64,000 nucleotides of DNA from a virus, in the IMG/VR virus record IMGVR_UViG_3300009551_000005, positions 1 through 64,000 of that record. One strand, given 5' to 3'. The position numbers and the translations under genes were made by a program. Below the pieces are notes generated by a model. That model worked only from the letters and a program-made list of their open reading frames with translations. It searched no databases and was not told the origin of the DNA. Below are positions 38,558-46,744 of this stretch, piece after piece; position 1 is the first letter of the stretch, and every line of letters begins with the position of its first letter.

Positions 38558-38569
38558 TAGCCTCTCTGC
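38558..38569 (+). promoter_or_regulatory. Leaderless promoter (TAGCCT)
   Basis: TAGCCT ends 6 nt before the ATG at 38570. Confidence 0.65.
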
Positions 38570-38959
38570 ATGAGCCCCTATCGTCAGCCCGGCAAGATCA
38601 CTCCCACCCGCAACCCTCGCAGCGTCTTCGGCGCTGGCCTCCTGATGCTGGCCATCGCGGTGCCCGTCGGCGCGGCCACTTCGTCGACCACGGGATGCGG
38701 CGCTGCCGCCGTCGTTCCGACGGTGGTCTCGCAGTTCCCGCAGTTCGAGCAGCTCTATCAATGCGTGAGCTCCAACTGGGGCAAGCCCGTCGACCAGATC
38801 GTAGGCGCCTGCGGTCAGCAGTTCGCCAACGTCATCGCGGACATCATCGCGGACATCGAGATCACCGCAGGGCTCATCGGCACGCCGAAGGATCCCTACG
38901 CGGCCGAGCCTCGCGTCCAGACGCTCGTCGCTGCCAAGCTCGCCGCGGCGAAGAAGTAG
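38570..38959 (+). CDS. Secreted or membrane small protein, 129 aa
   Basis: A basic N-terminus is followed by a hydrophobic stretch (FGAGLLMLAIAVPVGAA, residues about 20-36) and a Ser/Thr-Gly-Cys segment near residue 43 that could be a signal cleavage or lipid site. The mature part is helical (QFANVIADIIADIEITAGLI). Probably an envelope protein involved in exclusion or lysis. Confidence 0.62.
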   Translation: MSPYRQPGKITPTRNPRSVFGAGLLMLAIAVPVGAATSSTTGCGAAAVVPTVVSQFPQFEQLYQCVSSNWGKPVDQIVGACGQQFANVIADIIADIEITAGLIGTPKDPYAAEPRVQTLVAAKLAAAKK

Positions 38960-38965
38960 GCATAC

Positions 38966-39586
38966 GTGTCCGACATCCGCCCGCTCACGCCCGGGGAGGC
39001 CGAGGACTCGCTCGCCAACCGGCTGAGCGGGATGGCGGACCGCGTGCGCCAGATCCCTACGCGCTTCGGCGCGCGCCCTTACAGGACGTTCCTCGTGTGG
39101 ACGCGGTGGGGAGGGAAGATGCGCGGTGACGGCAACGAGGAGGTCACCAACGAGCTCGAGCTCCTGCCCACGCCGGAGGTCCAGAGCCTCGACGCTGTCA
39201 CCTTCTCCGCGTTCCACGCCGGCAATCTGCCGGTGGGTTCCATCCGCCTGATGGGCGTGTCGGTGCGTCTCTACTCCTACGACATGCTCGTCGGGCGTCT
39301 CATCCCCAAGTGCGTAGATCCCGACAGCGGACGCGTGGAGGTGGCGGCCGCGTACGAGCACCTCCCCCAACCGCTCGACTTCTATTACGAGGTCCGCGAA
39401 GACGGTCGGCAGCTCCCGCTCAGCGTCGACTGCCGGCCGGAGCGGCGTCGCTTCCAGCTCTTCTCGTGGCCATTCAAGAAGGCGGAAGACGTGGAGTGGA
39501 CGCTCATGCTCGAGAAAGCGAGTGGTGACCGCACGCGCGCGGGTCTACCCCAGCTCTCGGAGCGCGGACCGCAGGAGGGTACGTGA
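38966..39586 (+). CDS. Probable head-tail or tail protein, 206 aa
   Basis: GTG start. Mixed alpha/beta with long hydrophobic strands (IRLMGVSVRLYSYDMLVGRL, LDFYYEVREDGRQLPLSVDC). It sits among genes expected to encode neck and tail-completion proteins, but no family is recognised. GTGA overlap with a lipoprotein gene. Confidence 0.6.
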   Translation: MSDIRPLTPGEAEDSLANRLSGMADRVRQIPTRFGARPYRTFLVWTRWGGKMRGDGNEEVTNELELLPTPEVQSLDAVTFSAFHAGNLPVGSIRLMGVSVRLYSYDMLVGRLIPKCVDPDSGRVEVAAAYEHLPQPLDFYYEVREDGRQLPLSVDCRPERRRFQLFSWPFKKAEDVEWTLMLEKASGDRTRAGLPQLSERGPQEGT

Positions 39587-39780
39587 GGTTCGCGCTCGTC
39601 TTCCTCGTTGCGTGCGCGTCCGCTCCTCCGCCTCCGCGTGAAGCGCCCGTCACGTGGTCTTTCTGCGACGGGCTCGCGCCGCCGGAGTGCGCGGAGGAAC
39701 CGCTTTGCGCCGTTCGTCCGGTCACTGATCCGAAAGGCTTCTCGCGTCCGAAGTGCTTCAGCGCTTCTTCAGGACGATGA
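39583..39780 (+). CDS. Tiny lipoprotein, o-spanin-like, 65 aa
   Basis: MRFALVFLVACASAPPPP carries a lipobox LVAC with Cys at residue 11 and a Pro-rich linker, then four cysteines. Size and layout match outer-membrane spanin lipoproteins that complete lysis. A membrane-anchored lytic enzyme is encoded about 0.9 kb away on the other strand. The spanin role is inference. Confidence 0.6.
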   Translation: MRFALVFLVACASAPPPPREAPVTWSFCDGLAPPECAEEPLCAVRPVTDPKGFSRPKCFSASSGR

Positions 39781-40075
39781 TCGAAGGCGTCGCGATCATC
39801 TCGTTCTTCAACATGAGCTGACGCATCACGAACCAGCGGTAGGCGACTTCCTCCGCGTGCGCAGCGAGCCACTGAGCCTCACGCACTGCGTCTGCGCCGT
39901 TGCCGATGAGCATCCTTTGGAATGCGATCTCCGCGCGCTTGCGGAGCTCCAAGGTCTCCTCGAGATCCTTTCGCGCTTGGCTCCCCGGCTCGAAGCGCTT
40001 CAGGAGCTCCTGCACGGGGTCACGCGCGCTTGTCACGATCTCGAGCTCGTCCGAGTCGGTGCTGGGGATGCTCAT
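39758..40075 (-). CDS. Minus-strand helical protein, 105 aa
   Basis: ATG preceded at 7 nt by CATCGC. The protein is helical and charged (DPVQELLKRFEPGSQARKDL followed by EETLELRKRAE) with a basic tail. Divergent from the gene at 40111. No family is recognised. Confidence 0.62.
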   Translation of the reverse strand: MSIPSTDSDELEIVTSARDPVQELLKRFEPGSQARKDLEETLELRKRAEIAFQRMLIGNGADAVREAQWLAAHAEEVAYRWFVMRQLMLKNEMIATPSIIVLKKR

Positions 40076-40088
40076 GGCTCGCGCGATG
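40076..40088 (-). promoter_or_regulatory. Leaderless promoter, CAT-type (CATCGC, minus strand)
   Basis: GGCATCGC on the minus strand, 7 nt before the ATG at 40075. Confidence 0.45.
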
Positions 40089-40097
40089 CCGCCCCCG

Positions 40098-40110
40098 TAC
40101 GATCTTCCTT
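40098..40110 (+). promoter_or_regulatory. Leaderless promoter (TACGAT)
   Basis: TACGAT ends 7 nt before the GTG at 40111 and selects that start. Confidence 0.6.
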
Positions 40111-40635
40111 GTGCCGACCTTCGACGCGCTCGATCCCGGGAAGCTTGCCGCGTACCTGAACGGGCAGCTCCGCGACCGCACGCGCAGAGGCATCTACTCC
40201 GCGGCGGTTCTCACGCACCAGGAGATCGTCGTGCGTCTCATCCCCGGGGAGAAGCCTCCGCCGGTGGACCGCGGCGCGTATCGCGCGGGCTGGCGCGTGG
40301 AGATGACGGAGGAGGGCGCGGACATCGTGAACAAGGTGCCGCAGGCGGCCATCATCGAGCTCGGAGTACGCGCGGCGAACGTGAAGCCCGGCAAGGCGAT
40401 GATCGATGCGCTCGCTGAGTGGGCGCGCAGGAAAGGACTGCTCGGTAAGGGAGTGCGACGCGACGATCCGCAGCTCCGCGGCGTCGCATGGGCCATCGCC
40501 ACCGCCATGCGAAAGGGCAAAGGCATCTTCGTGCGAGCTGGACGCGAGGGGCTCCGCATCGCGGAGCGGGGCAAGGAGTTCTTCGAGAAGAAGGCGGTGG
40601 AGGAGGTCGCGAAAGCGATCAGCGAGGGTCCGTGA
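40111..40635 (+). CDS. Neck / tail-completion protein, HK97-gp10-like, 174 aa
   Basis: The frame is open far upstream, but the leaderless hexamer marks the GTG at 40111. The protein has the layout of gp10-like tail-completion proteins: N-terminal helix (KLAAYLNGQLRDRTRRGIYS), a middle (PPPVDRGAYRAGWRVEM) matching the tested-by-insertion RGxxRxxW-type segment of the family, and a basic C-terminal helix. These proteins join head and tail. The match is by pattern only. Confidence 0.6.
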   Translation: MPTFDALDPGKLAAYLNGQLRDRTRRGIYSAAVLTHQEIVVRLIPGEKPPPVDRGAYRAGWRVEMTEEGADIVNKVPQAAIIELGVRAANVKPGKAMIDALAEWARRKGLLGKGVRRDDPQLRGVAWAIATAMRKGKGIFVRAGREGLRIAERGKEFFEKKAVEEVAKAISEGP

Positions 40636-41476
40636 ACGGGTGCTTGGAGCTCCACGAGCGCGCGTGCTCGAGGCGCTCGTCGCCCTTCGGGCAGGGTCCA
40701 AGCTCCCCGGTGAACTGGCAGAGTCCAGCCTTGGCACGGAGGCTCTTTCTCATCATGTGGAGCGCGATGCGCGCCGCGAGCCTGCGGTTACCGCGTACCG
40801 CCTCGCGCGTGACGGGTACCGCGCCATCCCTCGAGGAGCATCCGTAGGACCACTCCCGCGCGTCGTCGTAGAGCGCGATGCCCCCGCAGTCGTAGTGCAC
40901 CTGCCAGAGCGAGACCGCGATTCCACCGTCGCAGTCACCCTGCATCATCGTGACCGCGTTCTTCGCACGCCACGCGGAGTCGTTGCACCTTTGGGCGTCC
41001 ACGTACTCGCGGAAGTGTGAGCCCTCGTAGTCGGCCACCGCGGCGAGGAGTATGGCGGTCCGCGCACGAGACTCATCACCCTCAAACGCGGGCTGCTCGC
41101 GAAGTGCCACATGCGCGATGTCGCCGGCGAGCTCCGTGAAGGGCACCGTGGCCTTCGACTCCTTCACCCACGACCGCATCGCCTCGAGGACGTGTGCGGC
41201 GAGGCGCTCCTCGACCTCCGGCGAAACTGTCGGCGGGAGAGGCGCGGGCGGAGCAGAGGAAGACGCGACGGGCACAGAGCTCGGAGCAGGAGGCGTCGGG
41301 ATGGAGACCGCTGCCACTGTCGTAAGAAGGCGCGCCGCGGAGGCGGATGTCATCGGGCGTGGAGAGGTCATCGCGTTGTCCACCGCAAGGATGACTCCGA
41401 GGAGAACGATCGCGGCTGCGAGCACACCGAAGAAGGTGAGCGCGTTCTTGAGTGCGTTTTTCATGGTGTGGTTCAT
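40619..41476 (-). CDS. Membrane-anchored lytic transglycosylase-like enzyme, 285 aa
   Basis: An N-terminal membrane helix (FFGVLAAAIVLLGVILAV, residues about 15-32) and Pro/Ala/Ser-rich linker lead to a lysozyme-like domain. VADYEGSHFREYVDAQRCND gives the likely catalytic Glu, followed by GDCDGGIAVSLWQVHYDCGG, which resembles the S-x-GLWQ motif of lytic transglycosylases. The anchor may be a signal-arrest-release type. It is encoded alone on the minus strand, far from the endolysin at 15259. Upstream GGCATCCC lies 10 nt before the ATG. Confidence 0.7.
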   Translation of the reverse strand: MNHTMKNALKNALTFFGVLAAAIVLLGVILAVDNAMTSPRPMTSASAARLLTTVAAVSIPTPPAPSSVPVASSSAPPAPLPPTVSPEVEERLAAHVLEAMRSWVKESKATVPFTELAGDIAHVALREQPAFEGDESRARTAILLAAVADYEGSHFREYVDAQRCNDSAWRAKNAVTMMQGDCDGGIAVSLWQVHYDCGGIALYDDAREWSYGCSSRDGAVPVTREAVRGNRRLAARIALHMMRKSLRAKAGLCQFTGELGPCPKGDERLEHARSWSSKHPFTDPR

Positions 41477-41507
41477 GGCGCGCGCCGGGATGCCGCGCCA
41501 GGGGTGG

Positions 41508-41519
41508 TAGGCTCTCCGC
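41508..41519 (+). promoter_or_regulatory. Leaderless promoter (TAGGCT)
   Basis: TAGGCT ends 6 nt before the GTG at 41520. Confidence 0.6.
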
Positions 41520-42299
41520 GTGGGCCTCTATGACCTCCTCCGGCAGTTCTTCGGGCCCTTCAAGAGCCCTGCTGGCGATCCGCCGGGGCAACCAGTCTCC
41601 GCGGCGAGCTTCTTCGGGCAGGTGTGGCCACCGCGCAATCCGCCGCCCATCGCAGTGCCGACAGAAGACGGTCGGACCGTCGCGCTGAGGCAGCTCCGCA
41701 CCTACGTGGCCAACCTGACGTTCTTCCGCCCGGGCAACACCGGTGCGCGCCCCATCCCCGTGCGCATTCCTGAAGACCACTTTCACATCGAGTGGCCAGA
41801 GCGCATCGAGGACATGATCATGCCGTGCATTGCGGTGGTGGAGTCCAACGGACCCTACCTCTCCATCGGACTCGGCCCGAGCTACATCGACCCGCGCTCC
41901 GAAGACGTCTACGCGCCAGGCACCGTCGTGCAGTGGCAGGCGGAGTACCGCGAGAAGATCAACCTGGAGATCTGGACAGAAGAGAAGAGCCAGCGACGCG
42001 CCATTCTCGCGGGACTCGAAACCGCGTTCTCTCCGGCGGAGCAGATCTCGGGCGTGCGCTTCCTGATGCCAGGATTCTTCGGGCAGCTCGTCACGTTCGA
42101 CCTCAACGCGCGGCGCATCATCGACGACAAGGACAGCGCGATCCGTCGCCGGCGAGCGCAGGTGGAGATGGGCATGCGTCTCACGACGGTGCGGCTCGTG
42201 AACAAGGTCACGCTGCGCCCGGTGACGAGCGCGGTGGTTGGCTTCCCCGGGGAGGTCGACCTGTCACTCGACGAGAATGCGACCGTGCTGCCTCCCTAG
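41520..42299 (+). CDS. Probable tail terminator / neck protein, 259 aa
   Basis: Beta-rich protein directly before the sheath gene: segments TYVANLTFFRPGNTGARPIP, SYIDPRSEDVYAPGTVVQWQ and AEYREKINLEIWTEEKSQRR. The size and place fit the terminator or neck protein that caps a contractile tail. No signature is decisive. GTG start is supported by the leaderless hexamer. Confidence 0.62.
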   Translation: MGLYDLLRQFFGPFKSPAGDPPGQPVSAASFFGQVWPPRNPPPIAVPTEDGRTVALRQLRTYVANLTFFRPGNTGARPIPVRIPEDHFHIEWPERIEDMIMPCIAVVESNGPYLSIGLGPSYIDPRSEDVYAPGTVVQWQAEYREKINLEIWTEEKSQRRAILAGLETAFSPAEQISGVRFLMPGFFGQLVTFDLNARRIIDDKDSAIRRRRAQVEMGMRLTTVRLVNKVTLRPVTSAVVGFPGEVDLSLDENATVLPP

Positions 42300-42331
42300 C
42301 CGAGGCGCTCGTCACGGGGGTGGCACCCTGT

Positions 42332-42337
42332 TACCTT
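42332..42337 (+). promoter_or_regulatory. Promoter -10 (TACCTT) of the sheath gene
   Basis: TACCTT followed by a short leader with AAGGAG before the ATG at 42363. Confidence 0.5.
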
Positions 42338-42362
42338 CCGCCGGGAGAGCAAGGAGCAAGCG

Positions 42363-44999
42363 ATGGGAGCCTCGTTCATCCGCCGGTACACGTTCGACCC
42401 CGGCAGCACGGTCCTCCTCAACATCGAGTCGGTCAACATCCTCGACCTCCAGCCGCCGGCGTCCATCACCGGAATCGGCTCGGGGACGGCGATGCTGGTC
42501 GGCGAGTTCGAGGATGGTCCGTTCAACTCGCCGTTCAACGTCGGGTCGACGACCGGCTCGACGGGGCTCGTCACGCTCGCAGGAGCGCTCGGGTACACCT
42601 ACAACGGCGTGCAGGGGCAGTACCCGTGCGCGGTCCAGCGGAAAGCCGACGGCGCGGTCTTGCCGGAATACTGGAACGGCAACGGGTTCGTTCAGCTCAA
42701 CGCGAAGCAGTTCGCGGCGCTCGTCCTCTGCCGCGTGAACACCAGCGTGGGCAGCGTGAGCTTCACGCGCCTCGCGTCGATCACGGGCTCCATCGTCAGC
42801 TACTCGTACCAGCTCTCCGCTTCGCAGGTTCTCGCTCTCGACCTCGGACTCGGAGCCGGCGCGGTGAGCGCGACGTTCTCCGCCGCGGCTGCGACGGTCA
42901 CCGGTTCCGGCGCAACCTTCGCGAGCATCACCGCCGGTCAGACCGCGGTGCTCGGATACGACGGGCAGCCGAACGTCACCGTCACCTTCCAGAGCGGTGA
43001 CAACTCGCAGGCGTGCGCCATCGCGCGCATCAACGCGGTGTTCGGCTTCGCGTTCGCCTCGACCTCTGGCGGGCAGATGTCGCTGACTGGCCTTCAGCAG
43101 GGTAACGGCGGGCAGGTGCGTGTCATCTCCGGCACCGCGCTCACGAATCTCGGGCTCACCGTCGCCAACACGAGCGGGACGGGCAACGTCGCCAACATCA
43201 ATCAGGTGGCGTTCAACGAGGTGCAGTCGGTCATCCAGACCGCCGTCGCTGGCACGAAGGTGGAGCAGGACTCCTCGGGACGTCTGCGCATCTCCAACAC
43301 CGCGACGCCGGGCACGGGCGCCATCACGGTGGCATCTGCGACGACGGCCACGGGCCTTGGGTTCACGGTGGGTCAGCAGGGCACCGCGACGGGTTACGCG
43401 TACCTGACGGGCACCGCGATGACCATCCCGCCGACCTTCGCCGGCGGCGAGACCGTGACGCTCGGGATCGACAACCTCCCGAACTTCGTCACGACGTTCC
43501 AGGCGGGTGACACGACCGCTGCGCTCATCGCTTCGCGCATCAACGCGGCCGCGGTGGCGGCGGGCTACCCCGCGACCGGCTTCACGTTCGCGACGGCGCT
43601 CGGTTCGAGCCCCTTCTACCTGAACCTCCAGGGCTTCACGCAGGGCGGTCAGATCCGCGTCGTTGGCGCGAGCGCGGGCTCGGTGCTCACGAAGCTCGGG
43701 CTCACCGTCGGCACGCAGGTCGGCACGGCGCAGCGCGACGGCACGCTGCCCGCGGGCACGCGCGTCCAAGTCCCCGGCGGAACGCTCTACGTGACGATGC
43801 AGACCATCAGCGTCACGGCCATCGCCATTCCCGGGCAGACCGCGAGCGGCGTGGGTCCGTACAGCGTTCCGGTCCGCTTCGCGGTCGACGACGGCACGGG
43901 TTCCGCGTCTTCTGCGAGCGCGATCACCAGCGTGGTCGCACCGCCGGACATCGCCGCGTTCAGCGTCCTGAATCCGCTGCCCACGACCAACGCGCTCACC
44001 GAGGCGCAGATCGACGCGGCTTACGTCCAGGCGTTCAACTCCACGCTCGACCAGAACGGCGTCGCGTCGGTCGTGAACATCGTCTGGAGCGCGCGCCAGT
44101 CCAACCAGGTGCGCAGCGCGGGCGGACAGAACGCCATCGCCGCGAGCAACGCAGGCCTCTACGGGCGCGTCTTCGTCGGACGCACGCCGATGGGCACCGC
44201 GGAAACCACCGCGTTCAGCACCACCGCGTCGCCAGGCGTCGGTACGTACCGGAGCGACCGGTTCATCTACGTGTGGCCGCAGGTGAACACCTTCGTGCCG
44301 CTCATCGCGCAGCGCGGTCCTGCGGGAGGCGCGGCGTTCAACGCGTCTGGCAACGTGGACGTCGGTGCCGACGGCTTCCTCGCGTCGCTCATGTCGCAGC
44401 TCAACCCCGAAGAGAACCCGGGGCAGGAGACCGGCTTCACTGGCGGCGCGCAGGCGATGGAGACCGCGTTCCAGCCCGGCGGCTCGCAGTACACGGCAAC
44501 GCTCGGCGGCGCGGGTCTCCAGGTCGACGACTACAAGCAGTGCAAGGCGCTCGGCATCTGCGCGCCTCGCTTCGACCAGGGTGTCCTCATCTTCCAGAGC
44601 GGCGTGACCAGCGTCGACCCGGTGGCCAACAGCGGGCTCGCGCCGATCTCGCGCCGGCGTATGGCGGACTTCCTCGAAGACTCGGTCGCACGCTTCGCCG
44701 TCTCGTACGGCAAGAAGCTTTCGACCTACCGCCGGCGCGCGGGTCTCTGCCAGGCCATCCGCATCTTCCTCCGCGGACTCCTCTCCGCGGACGACCTCTC
44801 GCAGCAGAGGATCGGCGGGTTCAAGGTCGACGGGAGCGCGCGGGCAGGCAACACGCCGGCGCTTCTCCAGGCGGGTCTCTTCCGCATCAAGATCAATGTC
44901 CAGCTCCTGCCGTCGATGGACTCCATCGTCCTGGAGTTCAACGTGGGCCAGAACGTGTTCGACGTGACCGAGTCGGTGCCGCTCCAGCTCGCGGCGTAA
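42363..44999 (+). CDS. Tail sheath protein with repeated insert, 878 aa
   Basis: The contractile sheath subunit. The N-terminus (SITGIGSGTAMLVGEFEDGP) and C-terminus (SRRRMADFLEDSVARFAVSY...LQAGLFRIKINVQLLPSMDS) are standard for the family. Between about residues 170 and 455 lie three repeated units of about 95-110 residues. They have the pattern of flagellar-hook-like domains, e.g. TVTFQSGDNSQACAIARINA versus VTTFQAGDTTAALIASRINA, each ending LGLTV or LGFTV. These would decorate the outside of the sheath and explain its large size. Confidence 0.88.
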   Translation: MGASFIRRYTFDPGSTVLLNIESVNILDLQPPASITGIGSGTAMLVGEFEDGPFNSPFNVGSTTGSTGLVTLAGALGYTYNGVQGQYPCAVQRKADGAVLPEYWNGNGFVQLNAKQFAALVLCRVNTSVGSVSFTRLASITGSIVSYSYQLSASQVLALDLGLGAGAVSATFSAAAATVTGSGATFASITAGQTAVLGYDGQPNVTVTFQSGDNSQACAIARINAVFGFAFASTSGGQMSLTGLQQGNGGQVRVISGTALTNLGLTVANTSGTGNVANINQVAFNEVQSVIQTAVAGTKVEQDSSGRLRISNTATPGTGAITVASATTATGLGFTVGQQGTATGYAYLTGTAMTIPPTFAGGETVTLGIDNLPNFVTTFQAGDTTAALIASRINAAAVAAGYPATGFTFATALGSSPFYLNLQGFTQGGQIRVVGASAGSVLTKLGLTVGTQVGTAQRDGTLPAGTRVQVPGGTLYVTMQTISVTAIAIPGQTASGVGPYSVPVRFAVDDGTGSASSASAITSVVAPPDIAAFSVLNPLPTTNALTEAQIDAAYVQAFNSTLDQNGVASVVNIVWSARQSNQVRSAGGQNAIAASNAGLYGRVFVGRTPMGTAETTAFSTTASPGVGTYRSDRFIYVWPQVNTFVPLIAQRGPAGGAAFNASGNVDVGADGFLASLMSQLNPEENPGQETGFTGGAQAMETAFQPGGSQYTATLGGAGLQVDDYKQCKALGICAPRFDQGVLIFQSGVTSVDPVANSGLAPISRRRMADFLEDSVARFAVSYGKKLSTYRRRAGLCQAIRIFLRGLLSADDLSQQRIGGFKVDGSARAGNTPALLQAGLFRIKINVQLLPSMDSIVLEFNVGQNVFDVTESVPLQLAA

Positions 45000-45010
45000 G
45001 GAGAAGGACG

Positions 45011-45457
45011 ATGGCAGGGCAGCGCATCCTCGGACAGGAGATCGTGATCCTCATCACGGAGAACGGCGTTCTCCAGGAGACGCTCGACTCCGTCCAGGCG
45101 TTCGAGTTCTCGTGCGACTTCGAGGTGAAGTCCCAGGCCTACATCGGCCTGAAGACGCAGCTCAAAAGATTCGTCTTCAAGGGCATCTCGGGGTCATTCG
45201 ACCTCCACGTGCACACGGCCGATTACTTCACGTTCCTTCAGGACGTGAAGAACACGGCGCAGAGCCTGACGCCCAACACGAACTTCACCGCGTCCGGCGC
45301 GTTCAACTTCCCGAACGGCGACACCGCCGAGACCACGTTCCCCAACCTGGTCTTCGGCAAGATCGATCACAACGTGAAGGCAGCCGGCGACTTCTTCGAC
45401 ATCAAGGTCCCCTTCGAGGGGAGCGACCTCGACATCGAGCTCCAGATCAACGTCTAG
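45011..45457 (+). CDS. Tail tube protein, 148 aa
   Basis: Builds the inner tube through which DNA passes. It follows the sheath gene by 11 bp, the standard order, and has the usual size. Beta-rich sequence with a TFLQDVKNTAQSLTPNTNFT centre and a strand-rich end (FFDIKVPFEGSDLDIELQIN). Ribosome site AAGGAGAAGG. Confidence 0.85.
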   Translation: MAGQRILGQEIVILITENGVLQETLDSVQAFEFSCDFEVKSQAYIGLKTQLKRFVFKGISGSFDLHVHTADYFTFLQDVKNTAQSLTPNTNFTASGAFNFPNGDTAETTFPNLVFGKIDHNVKAAGDFFDIKVPFEGSDLDIELQINV

Positions 45458-45475
45458 GCGAGGGGTTGTTCCACC

Positions 45476-45582
45476 GGAGGCGCGCACAGGGCGTCGTCGG
45501 CGGCTCGGGCAACCTCCGACTTCCCCGCCCATCCTCGCCGGGCCTGGATGGGGGAGAGGAGGTCTGGTGAGAGAGCGCCTCC
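45476..45582 (+). other. Structured leader of the tail-chaperone gene
   Basis: GGAGGCGC (45476-45483) pairs with GCGCCTCC (45575-45582) around an inner hairpin CCCATCC / GGATGGG (45528-45534 with 45546-45552). No coding frame and no T-run. May control expression of the chaperone pair. Confidence 0.4.
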
Positions 45583-45627
45583 CCAGCCCGGGGCCGTCGT
45601 CGCCCGACTAGAAAGACGAGGAACATC

Positions 45628-46350
45628 ATGGAAGGCATCAAGAGGAGCTTCGGTCCCAAGATCGACAGCAGCGAGCCGTCGGCGGAGGAACGTGCGGCAG
45701 TGGGCGCTGTGGGCGGTCATCCCGCGTTTCGCGACGCACCCCCGCCTGGCGTGCCCAAGGTGAAGACGCGCGCTCCTGAGCAGGAGATCGACGAGGAGGA
45801 CGAATCGGAGCTCGTCGAAGAGGCAGGAGCTCCGCCGGACGACGACAGCCCGGGCAACGCCGCGCAGGACGACGATGACGATCCCAAGCCGAAGCTCAAC
45901 GCGGCGGCTGATGACGTCCCCTACCCGGACTTCGAGGAAGAGGACAACTGGCCGGCGTGGGCGGTCCTTCCCAAGCAGGTGAAGCCGAAGCCCGGCACGC
46001 GCATGGAGTGCTTCAAGTTCGAGGCGGAGCACACCGAGGACCAGCAGGAGCACTGGTGCATCGTCTGGCCGCTCAAGGACAAGGAGCAGGCCAACGCGTA
46101 CAAGAACACCGCCGGCACCGCGGAGCGCGCCATCGCGGAGCTTGCGAAGATGGGTCTGCGCGTCGTCGACGGGCTGCCCGCGCGCTGGGACGTCACGCCG
46201 GCGACGTCGGGCAGTATCATGGGTTTCTGGAACGTCATCGGCGCGAAGGGGCGCCAGATGCTCCAGGAGTGGTACGCGAAGGCTCACGCGTTCTCCAAGG
46301 AGGAGCGGAAGGTTTTTTTCGCGCGCTGCTACGGTTCCAAGAGGGCGTAG
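45628..46350 (+). CDS. Tail assembly chaperone, short form (G-like), 240 aa
   Basis: Acidic protein lying between tail tube and tape measure, where contractile and flexible tail phages encode chaperones that coat the tape measure. Residues about 50-95 are Asp/Glu-rich. The last codons before the stop contain a slip sequence, so a fraction of ribosomes make the longer form. Confidence 0.82.
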   Translation: MEGIKRSFGPKIDSSEPSAEERAAVGAVGGHPAFRDAPPPGVPKVKTRAPEQEIDEEDESELVEEAGAPPDDDSPGNAAQDDDDDPKPKLNAAADDVPYPDFEEEDNWPAWAVLPKQVKPKPGTRMECFKFEAEHTEDQQEHWCIVWPLKDKEQANAYKNTAGTAERAIAELAKMGLRVVDGLPARWDVTPATSGSIMGFWNVIGAKGRQMLQEWYAKAHAFSKEERKVFFARCYGSKRA

Positions 46351-46613
46351 CAGCGGGGGACGACATCGAGGACGCGCTGGAGGCGCTGGGCGGGGACAGG
46401 ATCTTGCTCGCCTACGCCTTCGCGCAGTCCTGCGACCCGGACGACATGCTGAGGAAGATGAAGCGTCAGCACATCTACCTGTGTCGGTACATGCACGTGT
46501 CGCTCGAGCGCGTCGAGGACATGGATGCCGAGGAGATCCGCGACTACATGGAGGAGCTCTCCGAGGTCATCAAGCAGGAGACTCCCACGCCGGCGGGGCC
46601 CGGCTCGCAGTGA
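45628..46613 (+). CDS. Tail assembly chaperone, frameshifted long form (GT-like)
   Basis: Ribosomes slipping back one base at T_TTT_TTC (46314-46320) read through FFRALLRFQEGVAAGDDIED and onward to the stop at 46611, adding about 98 residues. The second frame alone has no good start codon. This arrangement mirrors phage lambda G/GT and the equivalent genes of many tailed phages. Coordinates give the full span; the protein changes frame at 46320. Confidence 0.82.
46298..46355 (+). other. Programmed -1 frameshift signal
   Basis: Three elements in order: an internal Shine-Dalgarno sequence AGGAGG (46298-46303), the slip heptamer T_TTT_TTC (46314-46320), and a perfect 9-bp hairpin (CGCTGCTAC at 46324-46332 with GTAGCAGCG at 46347-46355). 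Both flanking elements are known to raise -1 frameshifting. Confidence 0.85.
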
Positions 46614-46705
46614 GCTCCCAGCCCGCCGAAGGGGTGCACCTCTCCGGCGGGCCAGTTCCGGCATCCGCCCCGTGGGCGGTCTGACCGACAGCTCTCCTGA
46701 TGCCG

Positions 46706-46729
46706 CCGTCGGTGATCGATCACCGACTG
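46706..46729 (+). promoter_or_regulatory. 24-bp palindrome, copy 7 (one mismatch)
   Basis: One change (G to T at 46728). TAGCGT follows 3 bp to the right. CATCAG lies 3 bp to the left on the minus strand, without a start codon after it. Confidence 0.85.
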
Positions 46730-46732
46730 TGG

Positions 46733-46744
46733 TAGCGTCACCAC
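46733..46744 (+). promoter_or_regulatory. Leaderless promoter (TAGCGT) of the tape measure gene
   Basis: TAGCGT 3 bp after palindrome copy 7 and 6 nt before the ATG at 46745. Confidence 0.62.

Noticed and set aside
45957-46613. Independent gene in the second chaperone frame
   Set aside because: No credible start codon precedes the natural part of the frame. The slip site explains its expression.
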